DNA from: Cacajao melanocephalus
Taxonomy: Eukaryota; Chordata; Mammalia; Primates; Pitheciidae
NCBI GenBank assembly: GCA_963573385.1
Contig: CAUYLG010021637.1
Coordinates: 32,162 to 96,161 of the forward strand
Direction: 5' to 3'
DNA: 64,000 nucleotides
Shown here: piece by piece, positions 52,120 to 64,000 of the stretch
Layout of the letters: every line of letters begins with the position of its first letter
How positions within the stretch are numbered: position 1 is the first letter of the stretch
Position numbers and translations under genes: made by a program
Notes under the pieces: generated by a model
What the model saw: only the letters and a program-made list of their open reading frames with translations
Told to the model about the DNA's origin: nothing
Databases searched by the model: none

Positions 52120-53580
52120 GTGTGTTAATGACAGAATTGAAATTGTTTATAAAGGTATTATGTCCAGTAAATATGATACTGCTGTGAGGAAAGAATAGAA
52201 AAAAAGAGCTACAGAGAAAGAGAAAATTGTCTTCCCTAAAAAATTACTATTAGCAATAAGAGAGTGCAAAAGAAAGACTATACAAAAATCTGTAGCAGTA
52301 TCATTAAACCAGCAGTGCCCAATAAGAAAATGTAATGGAGCCTAGAAGAGAGGCCAGTTCTTCATGCTCTAAATACATAGAATTTATTGGGTAAAGAATA
52401 ACAAAATTACTGCTGAAATAATAGAGGACCTCAAATATAAGAATGTGAAATCCACAGATACCAGAAAGAAATAAAAATCTCCAAGCCAATAAAAAACAGC
52501 ACAAAGGATATGTAAATAATAAGAAGAAACCCAAATAAGCAGTAAAGATATGGACATCACTAGTAATCACAGAAATTCACATCAAAACAACAGTGAGAGT
52601 GTTTATAACAAACAGATTATAAAACAAACATTTTAATTTTTAACAATGTGAATTAGAGGTGAGGATTTAGAAAAGAAAATGGGTACTCGCACTGACTGCT
52701 CATGGAAGCAGTGCTTCCCAAATTATTCATGATGCAGATTCAGGTTCTTTTATTCTTTTTCCTACTAAGAAATTATTATATAATTGGTCATTCCCCATAT
52801 CCAGCTCTAAATACAGCAGATTTTTTTTTCAACATCATATTTTAAAATTGACATTTTTTTTCTCATTTATCCATCATATGTCTTCTAAGACACTACTCCT
52901 AAAATATGTTGATTTTCACAGTGAAAAGTTTTTGGTCTCACTTAATCCATATACTCCAAATGGGCCCTTTCCACAATTTGTTTTAGCATTGCTATTGTTG
53001 TCATTTAAAAATAATCAGGTTTTTTTTTTTAGTCTGATGCTTTTGTAAAATATAAAAATCACGTTTGCATATCATGGAAATATCAAATTATGATAAATGC
53101 TTCTAAACACTCTTAATGTCTGTACTTATCACAGACCAATAAGTCATGGTTCATGGACCAGACTCTAAATTCCTACGGTCAAAGAATGAGTTGAAAAGTA
53201 TTGTAAAAATTAAGCTAAATTAAAAAAAAAATTACCTTATACTTCGACAACCTACTTCTAGAAATGTATCCTAAATATATGTTGGTTTAAGACACAAGGA
53301 AACAAACTAGAAATATCTATTAATAGAAGAAAGGATGATTATAGTACAGCCATATGGTGGCATATATAGCTGTTAAAATGAATAAACAATATTTACATAA
53401 AATTGGAAAGAAGTTACAAAAATGGGCTCACATTATTCAAACATGCCTATGTTTGAAGAGCACAGAACACACATCTAGAAATGCATGTATTTATGTGTAC
53501 AAGTGTGCATAAACACAAACCCTAAATTGTTAGTGGTGTTTACCTCTGGTGATGGGATTGGTCGGAAATTTGCATGTGCT
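52120..53580 (+). mobile_element. Old LINE sequence (L1M/HAL1-like), sense
   Basis: ATGGACATCACTAGTAATCAC with AAATTCACATCAAAACAACAG recalls the ORF2 end of L1. Later CTACTTCTAGAAATGTATCC, AGTACAGCCATATGG and TTTACCTCTGGTGATGGG fit an old LINE 3' end. Strongly decayed. Confidence 0.55.
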
Positions 53581-54100
53581 ATTTTACAACAAGTAAGTAT
53601 TTCTGTTTAGAATCTCTCTCAGTTTGTCAGTAGTGGAACCCTGCTGACACAAGTTCCTGAGTATGTGGTCAACAACAGACAGTAGCCTGTGAGGGAAACC
53701 CAAGTGTGTACTCAAGGGAAGGAGTAGGAACCGCAGACTTCTAGGAGAGCAGATGTTTCTAAACACCTGGGCACATACAGAAAGAAGCAGTACAGATTTT
53801 TTTAGGGCCTCCCCAGAATCCAGCATAAGACACATTCTTTCAGGCCCCGATCAAGTTCCCTGCTGTGTGCCAGGAGCTGCAGAGACCAGACAGAGTATCA
53901 GACGTGTTAGAACAGGATGAGCTATCTTCACAAGGAGCTTACCAGCTGCCTGCAGAATAATCCAGACAAAACACAAAGGAAGTCCTTTAATGAGCACCCA
54001 TACTACAGGACAAAGAACCAAAATTTGTCCAAAATAGGACAAATCCCATAAAATTAGACACAAAACAAAGATACTTACTGCCATCGTATTAGTTAATACA
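53581..54100. other. Unassigned sequence
   Basis: GTGTGCCAGGAGCTGCAGAG near 53866 could be a MIR trace. Nothing else was recognised. Confidence 0.35.
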
Positions 54101-54616
54101 ATTCTAACACAGATATAGGGACATTGCTATTGGAAATGACAAAACAAAAAGTATTATTAGAGATGATATAATTGCCTATTGAGAAACCCCAAGATAATTA
54201 AAAAGTGGCTAGCTTTATGAGAGTTTAGTAAAATGGCTGGTTACAGATAAGTGGACAAAAGTAACCAGCTCTCCTGCTCTCCCTGAAGTAACTAACCATG
54301 ACATATGAGGTGTTGGGGAAACAACACTCTACCCTAAAATGTCTAGACATAATGTTAATTTTAAAACTGAATCTATGTGAGGAAAATTACAAACTGCTAC
54401 AGAGAGAGTTAAAAGAAAATGTGAATAAATGAATATAGAATAAGATGACTTAATGAACACAGAATAAGAAGACTGAATATTATCGAGGTAAATTTTCCCC
54501 AAATTAGCATACTGATTTAACACACTCCAAGAGTAATTAATCAAGCTGCTCTGCTAGATATTAAAGCATAATATAAATTTTAAAAAATTATGTGAGTGGA
54601 TCCTGGTTCAATACTT
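54101..54616 (+). mobile_element. Old L1M ORF2 fragment, sense
   Basis: AAGTATTATTAGAGATGATAT, GAGAAACCCCAAGATAATT (remnant of the RT FADD region and downstream) and GAGGAAAATTACAAACTGC are decayed L1 ORF2. Confidence 0.65.
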
Positions 54617-54642
54617 TTTATTTTTTTAGAGATGGGATCTCA
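54617..54642 (-). mobile_element. 7SL-derived monomer (FRAM-like), part 1
   Basis: T-run and AGAGATGGGATCTCA, the 3' end of an antisense 7SL-related monomer. It resumes at 54957 after an Alu. Confidence 0.6.
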
Positions 54643-54953
<311 letters not shown>

Positions 54954-54956
54954 TCA

Positions 54957-55068
54957 CTGTGTTGCTCGCTTTGAAGTATAGCGGCTATTCACAGGTGCAA
55001 TCATAGTAGCACACTGCAGTCTCAAACTCCTGGGCTCAAGCAATCTTCCTGCCTCTCAATACTTCTTT
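54957..55068 (-). mobile_element. 7SL-derived monomer (FRAM-like), part 2
   Basis: GCGGCTATTCACAGGTGCAAT retains a 7SL RNA segment absent from standard dimeric Alu. CAAACTCCTGGGCTCAAGC follows. Confidence 0.65.
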
Positions 55069-57014
55069 TAGAAAGAGACACAATATTTCATTGTTCAACT
55101 TTTTGTGTGTATCTATACACACACAAACACACACACATTAAAAACTACAGAAATGAGGTAATATACTGGCACGGAAATGGATATGTATCATCAATGAAAA
55201 CAAAGTGATTGTAGAAAAAGAGTCCTGATATGTGAGAAGATAAAATATAAGGGAAGACTCACAAACCAATGGGTCAAGAGATTATTTGTCAAAGAGTTGA
55301 AAATAATTGACTCTGGTGGAAAGTTTTACATTCAGATCTCATATCATGCAAAGAATAAAATGCAAATACTTTGAAGAATTAGGTATGAAACATAAAAGCA
55401 AAAAATAGTGGAGAAAATGTTGATAGGCATAGAAAATGTTTTAGAATAAAGTTCTCATTTACCATAGCTATATGACCTATAAGATGCCTAAGAATAAATT
55501 CACACGAGGTATACAAAACCTTTCATGGAGAAAATGACAAAACGGTACTGAAGGATGTGTTAGATGGCCTAAATATATGCAGAAATATAGCAGGTTCATG
55601 AAAGGAAAGACAAGATGGGGAAGATGACACTCCTTAAACTAATCTAGAAATGCAATGTAATTCAATTCAAAATCTAGACAGGGTTTTCTGAGGAAACTGA
55701 TGAGCTGACCTTAACATTCATACAGATGAGAAAGAGACTATAATAGCTAAGACACATGAAACTTGCCCTACCAAGTATCAAGACTTATTTTTTTAAATAC
55801 AGTAATTTAGATAGCATGCTATTTGTGCAGAGTTGGACAAAACAGATCCAGGCATACATAGAGATTTGATGCGTGACAGAGAAGATCTTACAAATCAGCG
55901 AGGAAAGTATAACTATTCAACAAATGAGTCTGGGAAATTAGTTATCCTTCTGAAAAGAAAATTAAGTCACTAGCTTATGCCACACAAAGATAAATTCCAG
56001 ACAGACTAAAGATTTAAATGTCAAAAGAAACCATGTAAACTTCTAGAAGAAAATAAAGGAGAATATCTTTATAATCTTAAATCTTCCACAGACAAACACA
56101 AGAAAACAAAACCCTTAATTAAGGAAAAGACAGACAAATATAACTACACTAAAATTATAAACTTAAATACAAGAAAAAAGCACCTTAAAATTAAAAGAAA
56201 TTATAGACAGGAAGAAGATATTTGCAATGCATATAATCAACAAATGTTAGTATCTGAAACATGTAAAAAATGTTTACAATTCAGCAAGAAAAAGACAAAT
56301 GTCCCAAATAGGCAGAATATATGAAATAGCAAATTCACATAAGAGAAAACTTGAATGCCAAATAAATGGAAAGTTGCTTTATTTCTCTAGTTTTTAGGAA
56401 ATGCAAACTAAACAAGAATATGTCATTTCACAGCCAACAGATTTGCAAAATGAAGCAAAAGAAACTTTCATACATTGGTGGTATAAGTTGATAAATCATG
56501 CTGGAATGAAATTTCTTATTCTGCCTTTGTGAATCTGTAACCTAGAGAGGTTATCTGACATGGGCACAGGGAATCACACACCAGATTGGTTTTTGCAGCA
56601 TGCTTGTAATAGTGAAAAATGGAAGTAACTTAAATGTTCATCAACCAAACAATAGATACGTAGATTGTACTATATTCAGTGATGGAATATTACAGAGCAA
56701 ATCAAAAGAGGGAACTAGAGCAACATAGGTAAGACTCATTAAAACAACCAATGAAAAGGCAAGCTCCCATAATGCTTGATATGATGCCATTTTCAAAACT
56801 AGATTCTTACTGTGGATACATGCATTTATGGTAATAGTGAAAAATATAGGGAAGATTGATCCAGATAGGGGTCATCTCTACAGCAAGAGGAAGGATAACC
56901 AAGAACAGTGCCTGGGGAATGTCAAAATGTTAACATCTGATACATCTGAGTGTTGAGCACATGGGTATCTGTTACATCACTCTGTATATTAATACATGTT
57001 TAAAACATCTTGTG
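55069..57014 (+). mobile_element. Old L1M ORF2 to 3' end, sense
   Basis: TACAAAACCTTTCATGGAG, AATGCAATGTAATTCAATTC, CTTAACATTCATACAGATG, AAATTCCAGACAGACTAAAG, AATTCAGCAAGAAAAAGAC, AAATGTTCATCAACC and GGAATATTACAGAGCAA run in L1 order. A CA-rich stretch sits at 55118-55137. No frame survives. Confidence 0.8.
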
Positions 57015-57312
<298 letters not shown>

Positions 57313-57329
57313 AATTTTACAATAAAAAT

Positions 57330-57371
57330 GGAGAAATTGTTGATTGTACTGGAGAAATTGTTGATTGTACT
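57330..57371. repeat. Exact 21-bp tandem duplication
   Basis: GGAGAAATTGTTGATTGTACT occurs twice head to tail (57330-57350 and 57351-57371; only the first 20 of 21 bases match if the terminal T is not counted). Confidence 0.95.
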
Positions 57372-57380
57372 TTATAAATT

Positions 57381-57675
57381 TTATTTTTTTAGAGACAGGG
57401 GTTTTGCTTTGTCACCTGGGCTGGAGTGTAGTGGCATGAACATGGCTCACTGTAGCTTAGACCTCCCTGGGCCCAGCTGATCCTCCTGTCACAGCCTCCC
57501 GAGTAGCTGGGACCACAGTAGCACGTCACCACACGTGGCTAATTTTTGTATTTTTTATAGAGATGAGGTTTCACCACATTACCCAGGCTGATCTGGAACT
57601 CGTGAGCTCAAGCGATCCACCTACCTCGGCCTCCCAAAGTGCTGGGATTACAGGCATGAGACACTGCGCCCAGCC
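57381..57675 (-). mobile_element. AluJ-like, antisense
   Basis: Diverged antisense Alu (CCTCCCTGGGCCCAGCTGATC, CGTGAGCTCAAGCGATCC). TATAAA-type words on both sides hint at a target duplication. Confidence 0.9.
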
Positions 57676-59124
<1,449 letters not shown>

Positions 59125-59354
59125 TGATAGATGGAGAAACTTTAATATTTGTTAATTTGGAGGTCTCCTTCTATAAATTTTATGGAATATGATGAAAAGG
59201 AACCACAGACATGAATCAAGAGCATTTGACTTCCTGTTTCCCCACTTGGAGGTAACACTGTTCATGTTGACAAGGCAGGAGCTCTGAAATCCAGCCCAGC
59301 CAGGACAGCACACAGCACACTGATTATATATCTTACATTTGTTTAACACTTTAC

Positions 59355-59356
<2 letters not shown>

Positions 59357-59398
<42 letters not shown>

Positions 59399-59404
59399 CA
59401 CACA
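59357..59404. repeat. (TA)18 microsatellite followed by CA repeat
   Basis: An uninterrupted alternating TA run fills 59357-59392, followed by CACATACACACACA. Confidence 0.97.
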
Positions 59405-59414
59405 CATTTCCCAT

Positions 59415-59545
59415 TTAATTGTCTCATCAACCACGTGAGGTGAGCTGTTTTGGTGTTTTTTTTAAAAAATGGAAGCTCACAGACATTATTAAAGGCAAGC
59501 AGGTTAGAAACAGGTCTCCTAAATTTAGGACCACTGAATTTTCTA
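59415..59545 (+). mobile_element. MIR fragment
   Basis: TTAATTGTCTCATCAACCACG, TGGAAGCTCACAGACATT, GCAAGCAGGTTAGAAAC match the MIR order. Confidence 0.55.
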
Positions 59546-59684
59546 CTGAGTTCTGCTTACTTTTCAAATACTCTGTATTATGAATAGATGTTTTCTGTAG
59601 AAATACCATATCAATACTTAATTATGAGATGATAAATGTTTTAGAAATTTTAATGGTCAGGCTGGGACAGGTTATCCTCTGGTT

Positions 59685-59988
59685 AAAAAATGCCCCTAAA
59701 TCTTAGTGATTTACAACAGCAAAGGGTTATTTCTGATCATGGGTTGACAACAGCTCTCCTCCACGTTTTCCTCACTCTAGACCCCAAGCTGATGAAGCTA
59801 TTTCTATTTGAACCATGGTTCAATTCCATGTGCATTTCTCTCTGCCATCATGACCAACCATGGTTCAAATAGAAATAGCCTCATCAACCTGGGGCCTGGA
59901 GTGAGGAAAACATGGAGAGCTGTTGCCAACCCATGATTAGAAATAGCCCTTTGCTTTTGTAAAGCACTAAGATTTGGGGGCATTTTTC
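59685..59988. repeat. Large inverted repeat, ~135-bp arms, 35-bp spacer
   Basis: Left arm 59685-59820 and right arm 59856-59988 are reverse complements with about 13 substitutions and one 3-bp gap (close to 90%). Arms end in the palindrome AACCATGGTT next to a 35-bp spacer. The spacer's GCCATCATGACCA continues the right-arm element on the minus strand, so the left arm appears to be the copied one. Confidence 0.95.
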
Positions 59989-60544
59989 TGTGAGTCCACA
60001 GAAGGTTGGTGATGTGGTAGAATTAGCAGCCTGGATTTCTCCCTCACAGCAGCCACCTTCTAGCCCACTTTCTTTTCCTGTTCACAGTGCAGAGGATAGC
60101 TTGTAATAAGATTTCCTACTTCTGAAAGACTGATTGAATATACTTGTAGTGGATCAGGAATTTTCCAGAAGGAGAAATGACCTATATGTTATTTTGCTGA
60201 GAAACATAAAACTAAACAAAAAACTGTATTCTACTGTGGAACTGAGAATACTGTCTCCAAGGTGTCCTTGGAAATCAGTTATTTGGAGGTGGGGATTGCT
60301 TAAGAGTCTACTGGAGTCTACCTCGCGGTTAGAAGGTCTAGGATGAAGAAGGAAGGAAGAAGGAGAAAGAAGGGAAATAATTTAGGGTGAGGGAATTCTC
60401 TGGCAATTTGCAGAGCCCTGGGGAGACAGGTCAGGCTGTTGATGAAGTTTGTAAAATGGTAAGATGTGAGTTCTCTCTGCACATCAGTGAGTTCTGACTG
60501 GTACTGAGTGAATAATAAGACAATCCATGACCTTAGAGATTTAG
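59989..60544. other. Unique sequence, no feature seen
   Basis: A purine-rich GAAGAAGGAAGGAAGAAGG stretch lies near 60344-60375. No gene recognised. Confidence 0.4.
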
Positions 60545-60720
60545 CTTGCAAGCCCTGGATTTTTGGCAGCGAGCTTTGTAATCTTGAGCATATCACTTAA
60601 GTCCCCTGAGCTTGAGCTTCTTCCTAATAAAGTAATGACTATATCATAGAAAAGTGATGTGGGTGAGACAAAACTATGTGAAGTAATATATGGGAAAGTG
60701 CTTTGTAAACTCAAATGCCA
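60545..60720 (-). mobile_element. MIR fragment, antisense
   Basis: TTTGTAATCTTGAGCATATC, CTTAAGTCCCCTGAGC, GGGAAAGTGCTTTGTAAAC is antisense MIR. Confidence 0.6.
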
Positions 60721-60897
60721 TACAAATTCATTAATTTATGAATTATATGTGCTCCCCTTATTATTAGTTCTTTTCAAGATTTTGTTAAATAGCAAATTGC
60801 CTTTCAAATTAATATTTATTTCTGAAATCAGTGCAGAGTTCTCTTTGGATATTTTGAGAATACACATGGATGCACACATGTACATCTTTATTCATTC

Positions 60898-61261
60898 ATC
60901 ACTAAGGTTTGAATGTACCCCCTCTAAAATTCCGGTGTTGCCAACATGATGATGGTATTAAGAGGTAGGGCCCTTAATGAGTGATTAGGCCCTGAGGGCT
61001 CTTCCCTGTAAATGGGAGTAAGACCCTTTTAAAAGCTTCAGATAGCATTTGGCTAGCTGGCTAGCTTGCTCTTTCCATCTTCTGACATGGAAGGACAAGC
61101 ATTTCTCCTTTTAAAAAGATGCAGCCCTCACCAGACAACCAAACCTGCTGATGCCTTGATCTTGTACTTCCCAGCCTCCAGAACCATAAGAAAATAAATT
61201 TCTGTTCTTTATAAATTACCCAGTCTCAAGTATTCTGCTATAGCAGTACAAACTGACTAAG
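60898..61261 (+). mobile_element. MSTB-type solo LTR (MaLR)
   Basis: AAGGTTTGAATGTACCCCC, TATTAAGAGGTAGGGCCC, ATGCAGCCCTCACCAGAC, CTTCCCAGCCTCCAGAACC, AAAATAAATTTCTGTTC, ATTACCCAGTCTCAAG and a final CTGACTAAGA give the complete family order. ATTCATTCATC on both sides partly hides the target duplication. Confidence 0.9.
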
Positions 61262-61828
61262 AAATTCATTCATCCTCTCAGCAAACATAGAGAATTGATT
61301 TTAAAAATCTGTATAACTTATTTCATTACCCCCCCTAAATTTGAAGTGGATTATAAATATTCAGAGTATTGAGATTAAAAAATATCATTTGATAGAAGGG
61401 GCAGAAAAACTTAACTAATGCTGGAAGAAATGAAATAGTTCCAGAAGCAGTCCACCCACCCCAATAGATTTTATCAGGTCCCATCTTGGCTTTGTTAGCC
61501 ATTGAACACAAGCTTGACTCTGAGCTCTCAAAGCCACTACAAAGAATGAAACACAATTCTTTAGAGGCTTTCTGCAAGAAAAGCTGGGAATGCCATTGCT
61601 GATTTTCTATATTCCAAGTTTTAAACGTTGACAACTAATTCAAATTTGTTTTTGAAACCTGGGTGCTAAACAGAATATTTGTGAAAGCTGAATCTAGCCC
61701 GTGTGTCTCAAGTTTGCAATCTGAAATGCATGGATGGTGGGGTTTGGGGGTACTTTCATACAGGAAGAGGCATAGATGCTGTAACTTTCTGTACAGTGGA
61801 TGCAGCACAGAATGTAGAACAGGAGTAG
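61262..61828. other. Unique sequence, no feature seen
   Basis: No gene or repeat recognised. Confidence 0.4.
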
Positions 61829-62220
61829 TGCTGCAGAATAAACTGTGTCCCTCCAAAATTTGTATGTTGAAGCCTAACCCCCTACGTTACTGTTTTAGAG
61901 ATAGGGCTTTTAGAAGGTAATTAAGGTTAAATGAGGTATAATAAAGGTAGGGTCCTAATCCAATCAGATTGGTGGCCTTATAAAACAAGGAAGAGAGAAA
62001 GATTTCTTTCTCCATGCACATGCACTGAGGAAGGGCCATATAAGTACATAGTGAGGATGCCGTCTGCAAGCCAGGAAAAGAGCCCTAACCAGAGACCGAC
62101 CATACTGGTGCCATGATTTCAGACTTCTAACCTCCACAACTGTGAGAAAATAAATTTCTATTGTTTAAGCCCCCTAGTCTATGGTATCTTGTTATGGCAG
62201 CCCAAGAGCAGACTAAGACA
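61829..62220 (+). mobile_element. MLT1A-type solo LTR (MaLR)
   Basis: TG start (TGCTGCAGAATAAACTGTG), TGTCCCTCCAAAATTTG, GGGTCCTAATCCAATCAG, GTGGCCTTATAAAACAAGG, CTAACCTCCACAACTGTGAG, AAAATAAATTTCTATTG and the end GCAGACTAAGACA. 392 bp, close to the usual length. Confidence 0.88.
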
Positions 62221-62728
62221 AAAATCTTTGTCAAACATCTTGGCCTCTGTGAGGGATGAGTTGCTGAGCTCAACAAAGCAACCATACTAATGCTACACTG
62301 AACTCTTCAGAATACTGAAGATATATTTGAGCAGGAAATGAAAGCTGAGGAAAAAGACCAGGGAGATGTCTTCTATTTAAAGGCTGGGATCCCAAATGAA
62401 GTGACACAGGCTGGTCAAGATGAGCAGCAATGAGCTCCTGTTCAAGGACACATGTGAGATTAAGGCTCTTATCCCTAACATACCTGCAGCTAAAGGTCTG
62501 TAGTTCACAAAAAAAAACTTTAAGAATCTTGGAAGTCTGCCTTTTTGGTTAACAGCCTGTGATAACCCAATTTCCTTTCATATCCTTTCCAGAGTTTCAG
62601 ACAAGCCAAGATTTTTTAGGTGATCTCCGTTAAAGCCAGAGAGAAAAGCAACAGCAGTTCTGTAACTGTTGATGGGGAGGCTTTGTGCTTCTGCCTTTCT
62701 CCTTCCATTTGTATCTCCCCAAACGGGT
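62221..62728. other. Unique sequence, no feature seen
   Basis: No gene or repeat recognised. Confidence 0.4.
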
Positions 62729-62735
62729 AAGCCTG

Positions 62736-62978
62736 GATGGGCACGGTGGCTTATGCCTGTAATCCCAGCACTTTGGGAGGCTGAGGCAGGTGGATCACGA
62801 GGTCAGGAGATCGAGACCATCCTAACTAACATGGTGAAACCCTGTATCTACTAAAAATACAGAAAGTAGCTGGGCGTGGTGGCACGTACCTGTAGTCCCA
62901 GCTACTCCTAGAGGCCGAGCTTGCAGCAAACAGGGATTGCGCTAATGCACTCCAGCCTGGGTTAAAGAGCACGACTCT

Positions 62979-63009
<31 letters not shown>
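62736..63009 (+). mobile_element. AluY-like, sense, internally deleted, long A tail
   Basis: AGGAGATCGAGACCATCC marks AluY-type sequence. About 30-35 bp of the right arm are missing between CAGCTACTCC and GCTTGCAGCAA. The A tail is an uninterrupted run of about 29 bases (62983-63011). Flanks AAGCCTG at 62729-62735 and 63010-63016. Confidence 0.9.
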
Positions 63010-63012
<3 letters not shown>

Positions 63013-63016
63013 CCTG

Positions 63017-63435
63017 TGAATGCATGCTTTGAAAGAGAACATGGAGAACATGTATCTTTTTGTGAATAATGATTCTTAAGCTATTTGGGGAGCATAATAC
63101 ACTATCTGATCAATTTGTGCATTTAGGACTAAGTCCTTTATAAGGTTGGTAGAAAATTTGCTTTCAGATGTGTTCCACTGAGGATATAATTAGCCTTTGA
63201 TAATGAATGGAAAAATCCATTCAAATAAAGATATCACTCAGAAGGGTTCCAATATATTTTCTCAGCACATGGCCTGGACTTCTCATACTTAAATGAACTT
63301 ACCTCAACCTACATTTCCAAGGTCTTCCCTTCCTTCTCTTCCCTCTTCACTTTTGGCTACAGTCACATGACTTTTCAAATATACACACAGATATTACTAA
63401 ATATGCTCCCAGATATGTAGAGGCAGTATGTTATA
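63017..63435. other. Unique sequence, no feature seen
   Basis: No gene or repeat recognised. Confidence 0.4.
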
Positions 63436-63584
63436 ATATTTAAGACTATGAACTCAAGGCCTAGGCTCTTGGATTCAAAGCCCAGCTTTGACATTACTGT
63501 GTTCCTTTGGGCAAGTTACTTAGTATTTCTGTGTCTTAATTTCTTTATCTGCAACATAAGGATGGCATTAATAGTACTTATCTC
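63436..63584 (-). mobile_element. MIR, antisense, part 1 (split by AluY)
   Basis: GGATTCAAAGCCCAGCTTTG, TTTGGGCAAGTTACTTAG, TAATTTCTTTATCTGCAAC; it continues at 63919-63995 with GGGATGTTGTTAGGATAAAA and GGTGCTTGGAACATTGCC. Confidence 0.85.
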
Positions 63585-63995
<411 letters not shown>

Positions 63996-64000
63996 TGGGC

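Noticed and set aside
59152..59430. Frame with an alternating YIYI run on the minus strand
   Set aside because: Translation of the TA microsatellite.

Overview
The window looks like catarrhine primate, most probably human, nuclear DNA with no recognisable protein-coding gene, RNA gene or CpG island. The lineage call rests on about 25 Alu elements in both orientations, among them AluY-like copies with intact target-site duplications (TSDs), a primate-age L1, MaLR LTRs (THE1, MSTA, MSTB, MLT1), ERV solo LTRs, MIR/L2 relics and hAT-Charlie DNA transposon fossils. Nothing bacterial or phage-like is present. Whether this is intergenic or lies inside a large intron cannot be decided from sequence alone. 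Family names are assigned from remembered consensus sequences and should be confirmed with RepeatMasker; several LTRs are left unnamed where I could not name them safely.

Layout. 0.2-2.4 kb: old antisense L1M 3' segment carrying a solo ERV LTR and an Alu. 3.2-6.7 kb: antisense primate L1 with both ends present but two internal deletions and a possible 3' transduction. 6.9-14 kb: a solo LTR, a MER33-like fossil, Alus, MIRs and mostly unique sequence. 14.1-15.4 kb: L2 split by an LTR that is itself split by a THE1 LTR. 16.7-21.8 kb: L1M 3' UTR pieces, an Alu cluster, and an MLT1 split by an LTR that in turn holds MSTA and Alu. 23-33 kb: a dense set of solo LTRs, including one inserted into a MER5A. 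33-45 kb: largely unique, with two pairs of unexplained local duplications. 45.8-50.6 kb: DNA transposon fossils, L1M and Alus. 52-57 kb: old sense-strand LINE sequence with a 7SL-derived monomer hit by an Alu. 57-64 kb: Alus, a TA microsatellite, a large inverted repeat, MSTB, MLT1, and two AluY-like insertions.

No genes act together here. The elements form insertion layers, and the order can be read from which element interrupts which. The most unusual signal is a set of near-perfect inverted duplications at 1.2, 25.6, 46.7, 50.6 and 59.7 kb. The two large ones, with arms of about 100 and 135 bp and spacers of about 94 and 35 bp, appear to be fold-back copies of neighbouring sequence rather than the native ends of transposons. 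No new biological system is claimed.
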